NCBI RefSeq assembly: GCF_000164865.1
Contig: NC_014618.1
Span: 4,464,001 to 4,528,000 of the forward strand
Source: [Enterobacter] lignolyticus SCF1
GTDB taxonomy: Bacteria; Pseudomonadota; Gammaproteobacteria; Enterobacterales; Enterobacteriaceae
Length of the DNA: 64,000 nt
Direction: 5' to 3'
This document shows positions 8,692 to 21,458 of this stretch, piece by piece. Below the pieces are notes generated by a model. The model was not told where the DNA came from, made no database searches, and saw only the letters and a list, made by a program, of their open reading frames with translations. The translations under genes and the position numbers were made by a program. The first letter of the stretch is position 1. Every line of letters begins with the position of its first letter.

Positions 8692-9996
8692 TCAGAACTG
8701 CGCTTCTTCCGTCGAACCGGTCAATGCGGTCACCGAGGAGGCGCCGCCCTGAATGATAGTGGTGACCTTATCGAAGTAGCCGGTGCCCACTTCCTGCTGG
8801 TGCGAAACGAAGGAGTACCCCTCTTTGCCCGCGGCGAACTCCGGCTGCTGCACTTTCTCAACGTAGTGCTTCATCCCTTCGCCCTGCGCATAGGCGTGCG
8901 CCAGGTCGAACATGTTGAACCACATGCTGTGAATACCGGCCAGGGTGATGAACTGGTACTTGTAGCCCATATCCGACAGCTGCTGCTGGAAGCTGGCGAT
9001 GGTTTTATCGTCCAGATTTTTCTGCCAGTTGAAGGACGGCGAGCAGTTGTAGGCCAGCAGCTTGCCCGGGAATTTCGCGTGGATAGCATCAGCAAAGCGT
9101 TTCGCCAGCGCCAGATCCGGCGTGGAGGTTTCACACCACACGAGGTCAGCGTATGGCGCATACGCCAGACCGCGGCTGATCGCCTGCTCGATGCCAGCAT
9201 GGGTGCGATAGAATCCTTCGCTGGTACGCTCGCCGGTAATGAACTCGCTGTCATAAGGATCGCAGTCTGAGGTAATCAGGTCAGCCGCATCCGCATCGGT
9301 ACGGGCAATGACCAACGTCGGCACGCCGAGCACGTCAGCAGCCAGGCGCGCGGCAACCAGCTTCTGAATAGCCTCCTGGGTCGGCACCAGCACTTTACCG
9401 CCCATATGGCCGCATTTTTTCACCGACGCCAGCTGGTCTTCGAAGTGAACCGCCGCTGCACCGGCTTCAATCATCGATTTCATCAGCTCAAAGGCGTTCA
9501 GCACGCCGCCGAAACCCGCTTCCGCATCGGCGACGATCGGCAGGAAGTAGTCGACAAAGCGCGGATCGTTCGGCTCAATACCGGAAGACCACTGGATCTG
9601 ATCGGCGCGGCGGAAGGTATTGTTGATCCGATCCACCACCGCAGGTACCGAGTTCGCCGGGTAGAGCGACTGATCCGGGTACATGCTGGACGCCAGGTTA
9701 GCGTCAGCCGCCACCTGCCAGCCGGAGAGGTAAACCGCCTCAATGCCCGCCTTCGCCTGCTGCAGCGCCTGGCCGCCGGTCAGCGCGCCGAGGCTGTTGA
9801 TGTAGCCCTTTTTCGCCTCGCCGTGCAGCAGACGCCACATCTTTGCCGCGCCCATCTGCGCCAGCGTGCACTCCGGGTTCACGGAGCCGCGTAATTTCAC
9901 CACTTCCTCGGCGCTGTACGGACGGCGAATGCCTTCCCAGCGCGGTTGGGTCCACTCTTTTTGCAGTTCTTCAATTTGCTGAGTACGGGTTTTCAT
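8692..9996 (-). CDS. aceA: Isocitrate lyase
   Basis: Splits isocitrate to glyoxylate and succinate, the first step of the glyoxylate bypass. 434 residues, as in E. coli, starting MKTRTQQIEELQKEW at ATG 9994-9996 with GGAG upstream. The catalytic loop KKCGHMGGK (Cys about 195) is intact. The nearby metal- and substrate-binding motifs VADAEAGFGG and ARTDADAADL are visible, as is NCSPSFNWQ further on. The protein ends in TGSTEEAQF. It lies 32 bp after aceB in the aceBAK operon. Confidence 0.98.
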   Translation of the reverse strand: MKTRTQQIEELQKEWTQPRWEGIRRPYSAEEVVKLRGSVNPECTLAQMGAAKMWRLLHGEAKKGYINSLGALTGGQALQQAKAGIEAVYLSGWQVAADANLASSMYPDQSLYPANSVPAVVDRINNTFRRADQIQWSSGIEPNDPRFVDYFLPIVADAEAGFGGVLNAFELMKSMIEAGAAAVHFEDQLASVKKCGHMGGKVLVPTQEAIQKLVAARLAADVLGVPTLVIARTDADAADLITSDCDPYDSEFITGERTSEGFYRTHAGIEQAISRGLAYAPYADLVWCETSTPDLALAKRFADAIHAKFPGKLLAYNCSPSFNWQKNLDDKTIASFQQQLSDMGYKYQFITLAGIHSMWFNMFDLAHAYAQGEGMKHYVEKVQQPEFAAGKEGYSFVSHQQEVGTGYFDKVTTIIQGGASSVTALTGSTEEAQF

Positions 9997-10028
9997 GTGC
10001 AGATGCTCCATAGTATTAAGTGGTGGAT

Positions 10029-11630
10029 TTACGCAAGCAGGCGATAGCCTGGCAGGGTGAGGAAGTCGATTAAGTCGTCAGAGGTGGTTATCTGCTCCAT
10101 CAGGCGCGCGGCGTCGTCAAAGCGGCCGCTGCTGAAGCGGTGCTCGCCAAGCTCCTCCTGAATCACCAGCATTTCTTCGGCCAGCATCTGGCGGAACAGC
10201 GCTTTGGTCACCGGTTTACCGTTGCTCAGGGTTTTCTCGTGGTGGATCCACTGCCAGATAGAGGTACGGGAGATTTCCGCCGTCGCCGCATCCTCCATCA
10301 AACCGTAAATCGGCACACAGCCGTTGCCGGAGATCCACGCCTCGATGTACTGCACGGCGACGCGAATGTTGGCGCGCATCCCCGCTTCGGTACGCTCGCC
10401 CTCGCACGGCGCCAGCAACTGCCCGGCGGTAATCGGCGCATCGTCTTCACGGGTGACGAACAGCTGGTTTTTGTTCTCGCCCAGCACCTGGTTAAAGACC
10501 GCCATGGCGGTATCAGCCAGACCCGGATGCGCAATCCAGGTGCCGTCGTGGCCGTTATTGGCTTCCAGCGCTTTATCGGCTTTCACCTTATTCAGCACCT
10601 GGCTGTTGCGCTCAGCATCTTTGCTGGGGATAAACGCCGCCATACCCCCCATCGCGAATGCGCCGCGCCTGTGGCAGGTTTTGATCAGCAGACGCGAATA
10701 GGCGCTGAGGAACGGCTTATCCATGGTCACGACCTGCCTGTCGGGCAGGACGCGGTCGGGATGATTTTTCAGGGTTTTGATATAGCTGAAAATGTAGTCC
10801 CAGCGCCCGCAGTTCAGGCCAACGATATGGTCGCGCAGCGCATGCAGGATCTCATCCATCTGGAAAACGGCCGGCAGCGTTTCGATCAGCAGCGTCGCTT
10901 TGATCGTGCCGCGCGGCAGATTGAAGCGGTCTTCGGTATAGCTGAACACCTCGCTCCACCAGGCCGCTTCCTGCCAGGCCTGCGTTTTTGGCAGGTAGAA
11001 ATAGGGGCCGCTGCCCTTCGCCAGCAACGCGTTGTAGTTGTGGAAAAAGTAGAGCGCAAAATCAAACAGGCTGCCGGGAATCGCCTCACCGCGCCAGGTA
11101 ACATGTTTTTCCGGCAGATGCAGGCCGCGCACGCGGCAGACGAGGATCGCCGGGTCAGGCTGAAGCTGGTAGATTTTGCCGGATTCATTGGTGTAGCTGA
11201 TGGTGCCGTTCACCGCATCGCGCAGGTTTATCTGCCCGTCGATGACTTTGCTCCAGCTCGGCGCCAGCGAATCCTCGAAATCCGCCATAAAAACTTTAAC
11301 GTTGGCATTCAGCGCGTTAATCACCATTTTGCGCTCTACGGGGCCGGTAATCTCCACGCGACGGTCGAGCAGATCCTCAGGGATACCGCGGATTTTCCAC
11401 TCGCCATTACGAATGGAAGCGGTTTCCGAAATAAAGTCAGGAAGTATTCCGTCATCAATATCCTGCTGCTGCTTGATACGCGCCGCCAGCAGTTTGTTGC
11501 GCTTCGGCGTAAAGCGCGTCACCAGCTCGCTCAGAAACTCAACCGCTTCGGGAGTCAAAATCTGCTGTTCCTGCTGACCAAAGGGCTGGCTGAAGGCCAG
11601 TTCTTCGATCGTTGTCGTCTGTTGTGTCAT
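10029..11630 (-). CDS. aceB: Malate synthase A
   Basis: Condenses glyoxylate with acetyl-CoA to malate. 533 residues from ATG 11628-11630 (MTQQTTTIEELAF), the E. coli length; GAGGAG lies 7 nt upstream. The conserved VFMADFEDSLAPSW, CRVRGLHLPEKHV and GLNCGRWDYIFSYIKT blocks of the beta/alpha barrel are present, as is the C-terminal LPGYRLLA. First gene of aceBAK; the upstream region carries an IclR operator. An in-frame extension of 38 codons upstream covers the promoter and is not coding. Confidence 0.98.
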   Translation of the reverse strand: MTQQTTTIEELAFSQPFGQQEQQILTPEAVEFLSELVTRFTPKRNKLLAARIKQQQDIDDGILPDFISETASIRNGEWKIRGIPEDLLDRRVEITGPVERKMVINALNANVKVFMADFEDSLAPSWSKVIDGQINLRDAVNGTISYTNESGKIYQLQPDPAILVCRVRGLHLPEKHVTWRGEAIPGSLFDFALYFFHNYNALLAKGSGPYFYLPKTQAWQEAAWWSEVFSYTEDRFNLPRGTIKATLLIETLPAVFQMDEILHALRDHIVGLNCGRWDYIFSYIKTLKNHPDRVLPDRQVVTMDKPFLSAYSRLLIKTCHRRGAFAMGGMAAFIPSKDAERNSQVLNKVKADKALEANNGHDGTWIAHPGLADTAMAVFNQVLGENKNQLFVTREDDAPITAGQLLAPCEGERTEAGMRANIRVAVQYIEAWISGNGCVPIYGLMEDAATAEISRTSIWQWIHHEKTLSNGKPVTKALFRQMLAEEMLVIQEELGEHRFSSGRFDDAARLMEQITTSDDLIDFLTLPGYRLLA

Positions 11631-11725
11631 TACGCGGCTCCTCGTCGTTGATCCAAAGTCACTCCCCACGCGAACGAAGATCGTTGTGTAGTTTTCGTTC
11701 AGCAGAGTTAAGCCTACGCAATTAT

Positions 11726-11753
11726 TTTCCAAAATCAAAAACAATTTCCATTT
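11726..11753 (-). promoter_or_regulatory. IclR operator of aceBAK
   Basis: On the minus strand this reads TGGAAATTGTTTTTGATTTT followed by GGAAAA. It matches the known E. coli aceBAK IclR-binding segment almost base for base and lies about 100 bp upstream of the aceB start. Loss of IclR binding here would permit growth on acetate. Confidence 0.75.
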
Positions 11754-11827
11754 TTTGATAATAGATTGTGTAATTATATGATAAATAAATGATTAAATTT
11801 TGTTATAGATATGGTTTTAGATTCGGA

Positions 11828-11856
11828 AATAAAAAAGGCACCCGAAGGTGCCTGAA
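11828..11856 (-). terminator. Rho-independent terminator of metA
   Basis: AGGCACC and GGTGCCT form a stem with a TTCG-type loop. On the minus strand it is followed by a run of six T's. It lies 40 bp downstream of the metA stop. Confidence 0.85.
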
Positions 11857-11896
11857 ATGGAATGCTGAATCGCTTTATGCCGACGCGGGCGGGAGA

Positions 11897-12826
11897 TTAC
11901 TCCAGCGTAGGGTTCATATGGCGCAGATCGTACGGAGTGATCTGATAGACATAATAGTTGAGCCAGTTGGTAAACAGCAGGTTGCCATGGCTGCGCCAGG
12001 TTGCGCGCGGCGTGTTCTGCGGATCGTTTTTCGGGAAATAATTGTAAGGCACCTCAGGCGTCAGGCCGGCCTCAACGTCGCGGAAATATTCACTCGCCAG
12101 GGTATTGGCATCGTATTCAGGGTGACCGGTAACAAAAGCAATGCGCTTGTCTTTACTGGCAAAGAGGTAGGCATCGCCCTCTGCGGTTTCCGCCAGGATT
12201 TCAAGATCGGTGTAATCGCGGATCAGTATCGACGGGAAATCCGCATAGCGTGAATGCGGCGCAAGGAACGCATCGTCAAACCCGCGGGTCAGGAGCGCAT
12301 GCGGGTGAAGGGTGTTATGTTCATAAACGCCAGAGAGCTTTTCGCTGCGGGTCTGCTTTGGAATACCGTAGAGAATGTTAAGCGCGGCCTGTACCGCCCA
12401 ACAGACAAACAGCGTTGAGGTCACGTGGTCTTTCGCCCACTCCAGCACCTGTTTGATCTGCGGCCAGTAGGCGACATCGTTGAACTCCACCAGGCCCAGC
12501 GGCGCGCCGGTCACGATCAGACCATCGAAGTTTTCATGGCTGATATCGTCAAAGTTACAGTAAAAGTTGTTGAGATGTTCGGTCGGCGTGTTGCGGGATT
12601 CCCGGGCATCGATGCGCAGCAGCTGCACGTCAACCTGCAGCGGCGAGTTGGAGAGCAGGCGCAGAAACTGGTTTTCAGTTTCTATTTTTTTCGGCATCAG
12701 GTTAAGGATAAGTACCTTCAGAGGACGAATTTCCTGAGTAGTCGCGCGCGATGCCGTCATGACAAAGACGTTCTCATCACGTAAGAAATTGACGGCTGGC
12801 AGCTCGTCCTGCACCCGAATCGGCAT
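11897..12826 (-). CDS. metA: Homoserine O-succinyltransferase
   Basis: Makes O-succinylhomoserine, the first committed step of methionine synthesis. 309 residues, as in E. coli. The catalytic cysteine is in FVCWAVQAALNILYGIPK (about residue 142). Other family blocks include LILNLMPKKIETENQFLRLL, VTGAPLGLVEFNDVAYW and TGHPEYDANTLA with its catalytic His/Glu. The start has AGGT upstream. Unlike E. coli, no yjaA or yjaB separates it from the rRNA operon. Regulation by MetJ is indicated by met boxes in the leader. Confidence 0.98.
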   Translation of the reverse strand: MPIRVQDELPAVNFLRDENVFVMTASRATTQEIRPLKVLILNLMPKKIETENQFLRLLSNSPLQVDVQLLRIDARESRNTPTEHLNNFYCNFDDISHENFDGLIVTGAPLGLVEFNDVAYWPQIKQVLEWAKDHVTSTLFVCWAVQAALNILYGIPKQTRSEKLSGVYEHNTLHPHALLTRGFDDAFLAPHSRYADFPSILIRDYTDLEILAETAEGDAYLFASKDKRIAFVTGHPEYDANTLASEYFRDVEAGLTPEVPYNYFPKNDPQNTPRATWRSHGNLLFTNWLNYYVYQITPYDLRHMNPTLE

Positions 12827-12846
12827 AACCTTATTACCTCACAGCA

Positions 12847-12877
12847 TACGTTTAAACGTTTAGACATCCAGATAGCT
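12847..12877 (-). promoter_or_regulatory. MetJ operator (met boxes) before metA
   Basis: On the minus strand the segment reads AGCTATCTGGATGTCT then AAACGTTTAAACGT. These are tandem 8-bp near-matches to the met box AGACGTCT, 21 to 51 bp upstream of metA, the arrangement known at E. coli metA. MetJ with S-adenosylmethionine would repress here. Confidence 0.7.
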
Positions 12878-12974
12878 GACAATAACCAGAAATGAACAGA
12901 ATGTCGAGTCTGCCGGAGAAAAGTGAGAAAGTTTCAAGTAGGGTCCCCACGGGAAGAGGGAGAAAATCAAAAGC

Positions 12975-13003
12975 AAAAAACCCCGCACCTTTCGGTACGG
13001 GGT
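12975..13003 (-). terminator. Terminator of the first rRNA operon
   Basis: CCCCGTACC pairs with GGTGCGGGG on the minus strand, followed by TTTTTTG, twelve bases beyond the 3' end of 5S rRNA. Confidence 0.85.
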
Positions 13004-13014
13004 TCTTCTAATTG

Positions 13015-13134
13015 ATGCCTGGCAGTTCCCTACTCTCACATGGGGAGACCCCACACTACCATCGGCGCTACGGCGTTTCACTTCTGAGTTCGGCATGGGG
13101 TCAGGTGGGACCACCGCGCTAGTGCCGCCAGGCA
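13015..13134 (-). rRNA. rrf: 5S ribosomal RNA, first operon
   Basis: 120 nt. On the minus strand it begins TGCCTGGCGGC and ends GAACTGCCAGGCAT, as E. coli 5S does. The same 120 bases recur at 58189-58308. Confidence 0.97.
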
Positions 13135-13197
13135 AATTCTGTTATCTGTATCAGGCTGAAAATCGTCTCAAATCCGCCAAAACATCTTCGGCGTTGT

Positions 13198-16103
<2,906 letters not shown>

Positions 16104-16297
16104 TCACAACCCGAAGATGTTTCTTTCGATTCATCACCGGTTTGCGATAATTTGAGAGACTCGAACACACCATTAAAGATGTGTCGTTTCAATTTTCAGC
16201 TTGATCCAGATTTTTAAAGAGCAAATATCTCAAACGTGACTCGGAAGTCAGTTTTGAGATACTGAGGCAGGCGACTTTCACTCACACAACCAGCAAG

Positions 16298-16373
16298 TGG
16301 CGTCCCCTAGGGGATTCGAACCCCTGTTACCGCCGTGAAAGGGCGGTGTCCTGGGCCTCTAGACGAAGGGGAC
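16298..16373 (-). tRNA. gltV: tRNA-Glu (UUC) in the 16S-23S spacer
   Basis: 76 nt with an encoded CCA end; the minus strand starts GTCCCCTTCGTCTAGAGGCC. Anticodon TTC at 16337-16339. It matches E. coli tRNA-Glu exactly in visible stems. A Glu-type spacer is what E. coli rrnE, at this chromosomal position, carries. The gltV symbol is given by position. Confidence 0.97.
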
Positions 16374-16459
16374 ACTGAAGTCTGCTTCGGCAAGACGCCT
16401 TGCTTTTTACTTTTCATCAGACAATCTGTGTGAGCACTACAAAGGCAGGTTCTTTAAGG

Positions 16460-17999
<1,540 letters not shown>

Positions 18000-18133
18000 A
18001 AAAGTTTGATGCTCTTAGAATTAAACTTCGTAATGAATTACGTGTTCACTCCAGAGACTTGGTATTCATTTAGTGTCCGAGGACATTAAGAATCCATGTC
18101 ACTTTGAGTGCCCACACAGATTGTCTGATAAAT

Positions 18134-18145
18134 TGTTAAAGAGCA
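18134..18145 (-). promoter_or_regulatory. boxA antitermination site, first rRNA operon leader
   Basis: The minus strand reads TGCTCTTTAACA, the rRNA boxA recognised by NusB/NusE, about 135 nt before 16S. A second, shorter boxA-like GCTCTTTAAAAA lies in the 16S-23S spacer near 16214-16225. Confidence 0.8.
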
Positions 18146-18183
18146 GTTGCGACGCGCTTCAGCGCTCTGTCGCGAGGTGGCGT

Positions 18184-18211
18184 ATATTACGCTTTCCTCT
18201 TTCAGAGTCAA
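18184..18211 (-). promoter_or_regulatory. rRNA promoter P2, first operon
   Basis: -35 TTGACT (18206-18211) and -10 TAATAT (18184-18189) on the minus strand, with 16 bp between. This matches the P2 layout of E. coli rRNA operons. Confidence 0.75.
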
Positions 18212-18294
18212 CCCTGATTTTCAGGATTTTTTCTCTTCAACCGAACCGGCTGTTTGTGTGAAGTGATTCACATCCGCCGTGTCGATGGAGGCGC

Positions 18295-18322
18295 ATTATA
18301 GGGAGTTCTCGAGCGCCTGCAA
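18295..18322 (-). promoter_or_regulatory. rRNA promoter P1, first operon
   Basis: -35 TTGCAG (18317-18322) and -10 TATAAT (18295-18300), with 16 bp between, are followed by the GC-rich discriminator GCGCCTCC typical of stringent control. An A/T-rich UP-like tract lies just upstream (18323-18345). Confidence 0.8.
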
Positions 18323-18439
18323 TAGAAAAATTGCAGAAAAATGACTGACTGCTGCATTCCCCAGCAAAACCCCGCCTTATACCTGTTTACACACAGACTT
18401 ATCCACAATGCTACGAAAAAGTGAAAATTCGCGAGCGTT

Positions 18440-18455
18440 GCGCAAACGTTTTCGT
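18440..18455. promoter_or_regulatory. PurR operator of purHD
   Basis: GCGCAAACGTTTTCGT matches the PurR palindrome ACGCAAACGTTTTCGT in all but the first base. It overlaps a -10-like TAAAAT (18455-18460) about 105 bp upstream of purH. PurR with hypoxanthine or guanine represses at the equivalent site in E. coli. Confidence 0.85.
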
Positions 18456-18481
18456 TAAAATGCCCTCGCTGAAACAAGGAT

Positions 18482-18531
18482 GCCCCGTAAGGGGCGTTAG
18501 CTGAATTTTTCGCGGAAAATTCAGCTAACGC
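18482..18531 (+). promoter_or_regulatory. purH leader hairpins, competing
   Basis: A perfect 16-bp inverted repeat (18494-18509 with 18516-18531, 6-nt loop) lies between the purHD promoter and purH. A smaller stem, GCCCC-GTAA-GGGGC (18482-18495), shares bases 18494-18495 with it. No U tract follows, so it is not an ordinary terminator. It could affect mRNA stability or translation. Confidence 0.6.
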
Positions 18532-18563
18532 TCTCTGTAATCGTCAAATCCAGGGGATTTACC

Positions 18564-20153
18564 ATGCAACAACGTCGTCCAGTCCGCCGCGCATTGCTCA
18601 GTGTTTCTGATAAAGCCGGTATCGTCGAATTCGCGCAGGCACTTTCCGCACGCGGTGTGGAGCTGCTGTCTACGGGGGGCACTGCCCGCCTGTTAGCAGA
18701 AAAAGGCCTGCCGGTAACCGAAGTGTCCGATTACACCGGTTTCCCGGAAATGATGGATGGGCGCGTAAAAACCCTGCATCCGAAAGTGCACGGCGGCATT
18801 CTGGGCCGTCGCGGCCAGGACGACGGCATTATGGAACAACACGGGATTGCGCCGATCGATATGGTCGTTGTTAACCTCTACCCGTTCGCCCAGACCGTGG
18901 CCCGTGAAGGCTGCTCGCTGGAAGATGCCGTCGAGAATATTGATATCGGCGGCCCGACCATGGTGCGTTCCGCCGCCAAGAACCATAAAGATGTCACTAT
19001 CGTGGTCAAGAGCAGCGACTACAACGCCATTATTAACGAGATGGATGCCAACGACGGCTCCCTGACGCTGGATACCCGTTTCGACCTCGCGATCAAAGCG
19101 TTTGAACACACCGCGGCCTACGACAGCATGATCGCCAACTACTTCGGTAGCCTGGTGCCCGCCTACCACGGCGAAAGCAAAGATCCTTCCGGCCGCTTCC
19201 CGCGCACCCTGAACCTGAACTTCATTAAGAAGCAGGATATGCGCTACGGCGAGAACAGCCACCAGCAGGCTGCCTTCTATATAGAAGAAGAAGTAAAAGA
19301 AGCCTCTGTTGCTACCGCCCGTCAGGTGCAGGGCAAGGCGCTCTCCTATAACAACATTGCAGACACCGACGCCGCGCTTGAGTGCGTGAAAGAGTTCAGC
19401 GAACCCGCCTGCGTTATCGTGAAGCACGCTAACCCGTGCGGCGTAGCGGTAAGCGCCTCTGTGCTGGATGCCTACGATCGCGCGTACAAAACCGACCCAA
19501 CCTCCGCGTTCGGCGGCATTATCGCCTTCAACCGCGAGCTGGATGCCGAAACCGCGCAGGCCATTATCTCTCGCCAGTTTGTCGAAGTGATTATCGCTCC
19601 GTCAGCCACCGACGAAGCGCTGAAAATCACCGCCGCAAAACAGAACGTGCGCGTGCTGGTCTGCGGCCAGTGGGCTGAACGTGTGCCGGGTCTGGACTTC
19701 AAACGCGTGAACGGCGGCCTGCTGGTTCAGGACCGTGACCTCGGTATGGTGACCAAAGGCGAGCTGCGCGTGGTATCCAAACGCCAGCCAACCGAGCAGG
19801 AATTACGTGACGCGCTGTTCTGCTGGAAAGTGGCGAAGTTCGTCAAATCCAACGCCATCGTTTACGCCAAAGAGAACATGACCATCGGGATAGGCGCAGG
19901 CCAGATGAGCCGCGTCTACTCCGCGAAAATCGCCGGGATTAAAGCGGGCGACGAAGGTCTGGAAGTGAAAGGCTCCGCCATGGCGTCTGACGCCTTCTTC
20001 CCGTTCCGCGACGGTATCGATGCCGCAGCCGCCGTTGGCGTGAGCTGCGTTATCCAGCCTGGCGGTTCCATTCGTGACGACGAGGTTATTGCCGCTGCCG
20101 ATGAACACGGCATCGCGATGATCTTTACCGACATGCGCCACTTCCGCCATTAA
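18564..20153 (+). CDS. purH: Bifunctional AICAR transformylase/IMP cyclohydrolase
   Basis: Catalyses the last two steps of IMP synthesis. 529 residues, identical in length to E. coli. The N-terminal IMP cyclohydrolase (MGS-like) domain, about 1-200, contains LLSTGGTARLLAEKGLPVTEV and DGRVKTLHPKVHGGILGRR. The C-terminal transformylase domain has the catalytic Lys-His in VIVKHANPCGVAV. Further blocks are NAIVYAKENMTIGIGAGQMSR, DAFFPFRDGIDAA and VIQPGGSIRDDEVI. Start ATG 18564 has GGGGA upstream. First gene of purHD; a PurR operator lies upstream. Confidence 0.98.
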   Translation: MQQRRPVRRALLSVSDKAGIVEFAQALSARGVELLSTGGTARLLAEKGLPVTEVSDYTGFPEMMDGRVKTLHPKVHGGILGRRGQDDGIMEQHGIAPIDMVVVNLYPFAQTVAREGCSLEDAVENIDIGGPTMVRSAAKNHKDVTIVVKSSDYNAIINEMDANDGSLTLDTRFDLAIKAFEHTAAYDSMIANYFGSLVPAYHGESKDPSGRFPRTLNLNFIKKQDMRYGENSHQQAAFYIEEEVKEASVATARQVQGKALSYNNIADTDAALECVKEFSEPACVIVKHANPCGVAVSASVLDAYDRAYKTDPTSAFGGIIAFNRELDAETAQAIISRQFVEVIIAPSATDEALKITAAKQNVRVLVCGQWAERVPGLDFKRVNGGLLVQDRDLGMVTKGELRVVSKRQPTEQELRDALFCWKVAKFVKSNAIVYAKENMTIGIGAGQMSRVYSAKIAGIKAGDEGLEVKGSAMASDAFFPFRDGIDAAAAVGVSCVIQPGGSIRDDEVIAAADEHGIAMIFTDMRHFRH

Positions 20154-20168
20154 TCTCTGGAGCAGACA

Positions 20169-21458
20169 ATGAAAGTATTAATCATTGGCAACGGCGGGCG
20201 CGAACACGCGCTGGCCTGGAAAGCCGCCCAGTCGCCGCTGGTCAGCACCGTTTTCGTGGCGCCGGGTAATGCCGGCACCGCGCTGGAGCCTGCGCTGCAG
20301 AACGTCGCCATTGGCGTGACGGATATCCCTGAACTGCTGAACTTCGCGCAGAATGAAAAAATTGACCTGACCATCGTCGGCCCGGAAGCGCCGCTGGTCA
20401 TCGGCGTGGTTGATGCATTCCGCGCCGCGGGCCTGAAAATTTTCGGCCCAACGGAAGGCGCCGCGCAGCTCGAAGGCTCCAAAGCGTTCACCAAGGACTT
20501 CCTCGCTCGCCACCGTATCCCGACGGCGGAATACCAGAACTTCACCGACGTCGAGCCTGCGCTGGCGTATCTGCGTGAGAAAGGCGCGCCGATCGTTATC
20601 AAGGCGGACGGTCTTGCCGCCGGTAAAGGCGTTATTGTGGCGATGACGCTTGAAGAAGCGGAAGCCGCGGTCCAGGACATGCTGGCCGGTAACGCCTTTG
20701 GCGACGCGGGGCACCGCATCGTGATTGAAGAATTCCTCGACGGCGAAGAGGCCAGCTTTATCGTGATGGTGGACGGTGAGCACGTGCTGCCGATGGCCAC
20801 CAGCCAGGATCATAAACGCGTCGGCGACGGCGATACCGGCCCGAACACCGGCGGTATGGGCGCCTACTCCCCAGCCCCGGTGGTCACGGACGACGTTCAC
20901 CAGCGCACGATGGAACGGATCATTTGGCCCACGGTGCGCGGGATGGCGGCGGAAGGAAACACCTATACCGGTTTCCTGTATGCCGGTCTGATGATCGACA
21001 AGCAGGGCAACCCAAAGGTTATCGAATTCAACTGCCGCTTCGGCGACCCGGAAACCCAGCCGATCATGCTGCGCCTGCAGTCCGACCTGGTTGAGCTGTG
21101 CCTGGCGGCCTGCGACGGCAAACTGGGGGATAAAACCTCCCGCTGGGATACCCGCGCCTCCCTGGGCGTGGTGATGGCCGCGGGCGGCTATCCGGGCAGC
21201 TACCGCAACGGCGATGAGATCCACGGCCTGCCGCTGGAAGAGGTGGAAGGCGGTAAAGTCTTCCACGCCGGCACCCGCCTCTCGGATGACGATCGGGTAC
21301 TGACCAACGGCGGCCGCGTACTGTGCGTCACCGCGCTGGGCAATACCGTCGCCGAGGCGCAGCAGCGCGCGTATCAGCTGATGACCGACATCCACTGGGA
21401 CGGCAGCTTTAGCCGCAAGGATATCGGCTATCGCGCCATCGCGCGCGAGCAGAACTAA
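20169..21458 (+). CDS. purD: Phosphoribosylamine-glycine ligase
   Basis: Forms glycinamide ribonucleotide (second step of purine synthesis) with ATP. 429 residues, as in E. coli. It begins MKVLIIGNGGREHALAWK (Rossmann-like N domain). The ATP-grasp core includes APIVIKADGLAAGKGVIVA, the metal-binding end VIEFNCRFGDPETQ and GDTGPNTGGMGAYSPAP. It lies 15 bp after purH in the same operon with GGAG upstream. It is convergent with zraR, the two stops sharing the four bases CTAA (21455-21458). Confidence 0.98.
   Translation: MKVLIIGNGGREHALAWKAAQSPLVSTVFVAPGNAGTALEPALQNVAIGVTDIPELLNFAQNEKIDLTIVGPEAPLVIGVVDAFRAAGLKIFGPTEGAAQLEGSKAFTKDFLARHRIPTAEYQNFTDVEPALAYLREKGAPIVIKADGLAAGKGVIVAMTLEEAEAAVQDMLAGNAFGDAGHRIVIEEFLDGEEASFIVMVDGEHVLPMATSQDHKRVGDGDTGPNTGGMGAYSPAPVVTDDVHQRTMERIIWPTVRGMAAEGNTYTGFLYAGLMIDKQGNPKVIEFNCRFGDPETQPIMLRLQSDLVELCLAACDGKLGDKTSRWDTRASLGVVMAAGGYPGSYRNGDEIHGLPLEEVEGGKVFHAGTRLSDDDRVLTNGGRVLCVTALGNTVAEAQQRAYQLMTDIHWDGSFSRKDIGYRAIAREQN

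Noticed and set aside
8446..9270. 274-codon plus-strand frame across the aceK start and aceA
   Set aside because: Antisense to aceA and to the repeat; codon pattern and homology support only the minus-strand genes.
12860..13135. 91-codon frame across the 5S rRNA
   Set aside because: It is the translated rRNA and terminator; the same protein-like text recurs wherever 5S occurs.
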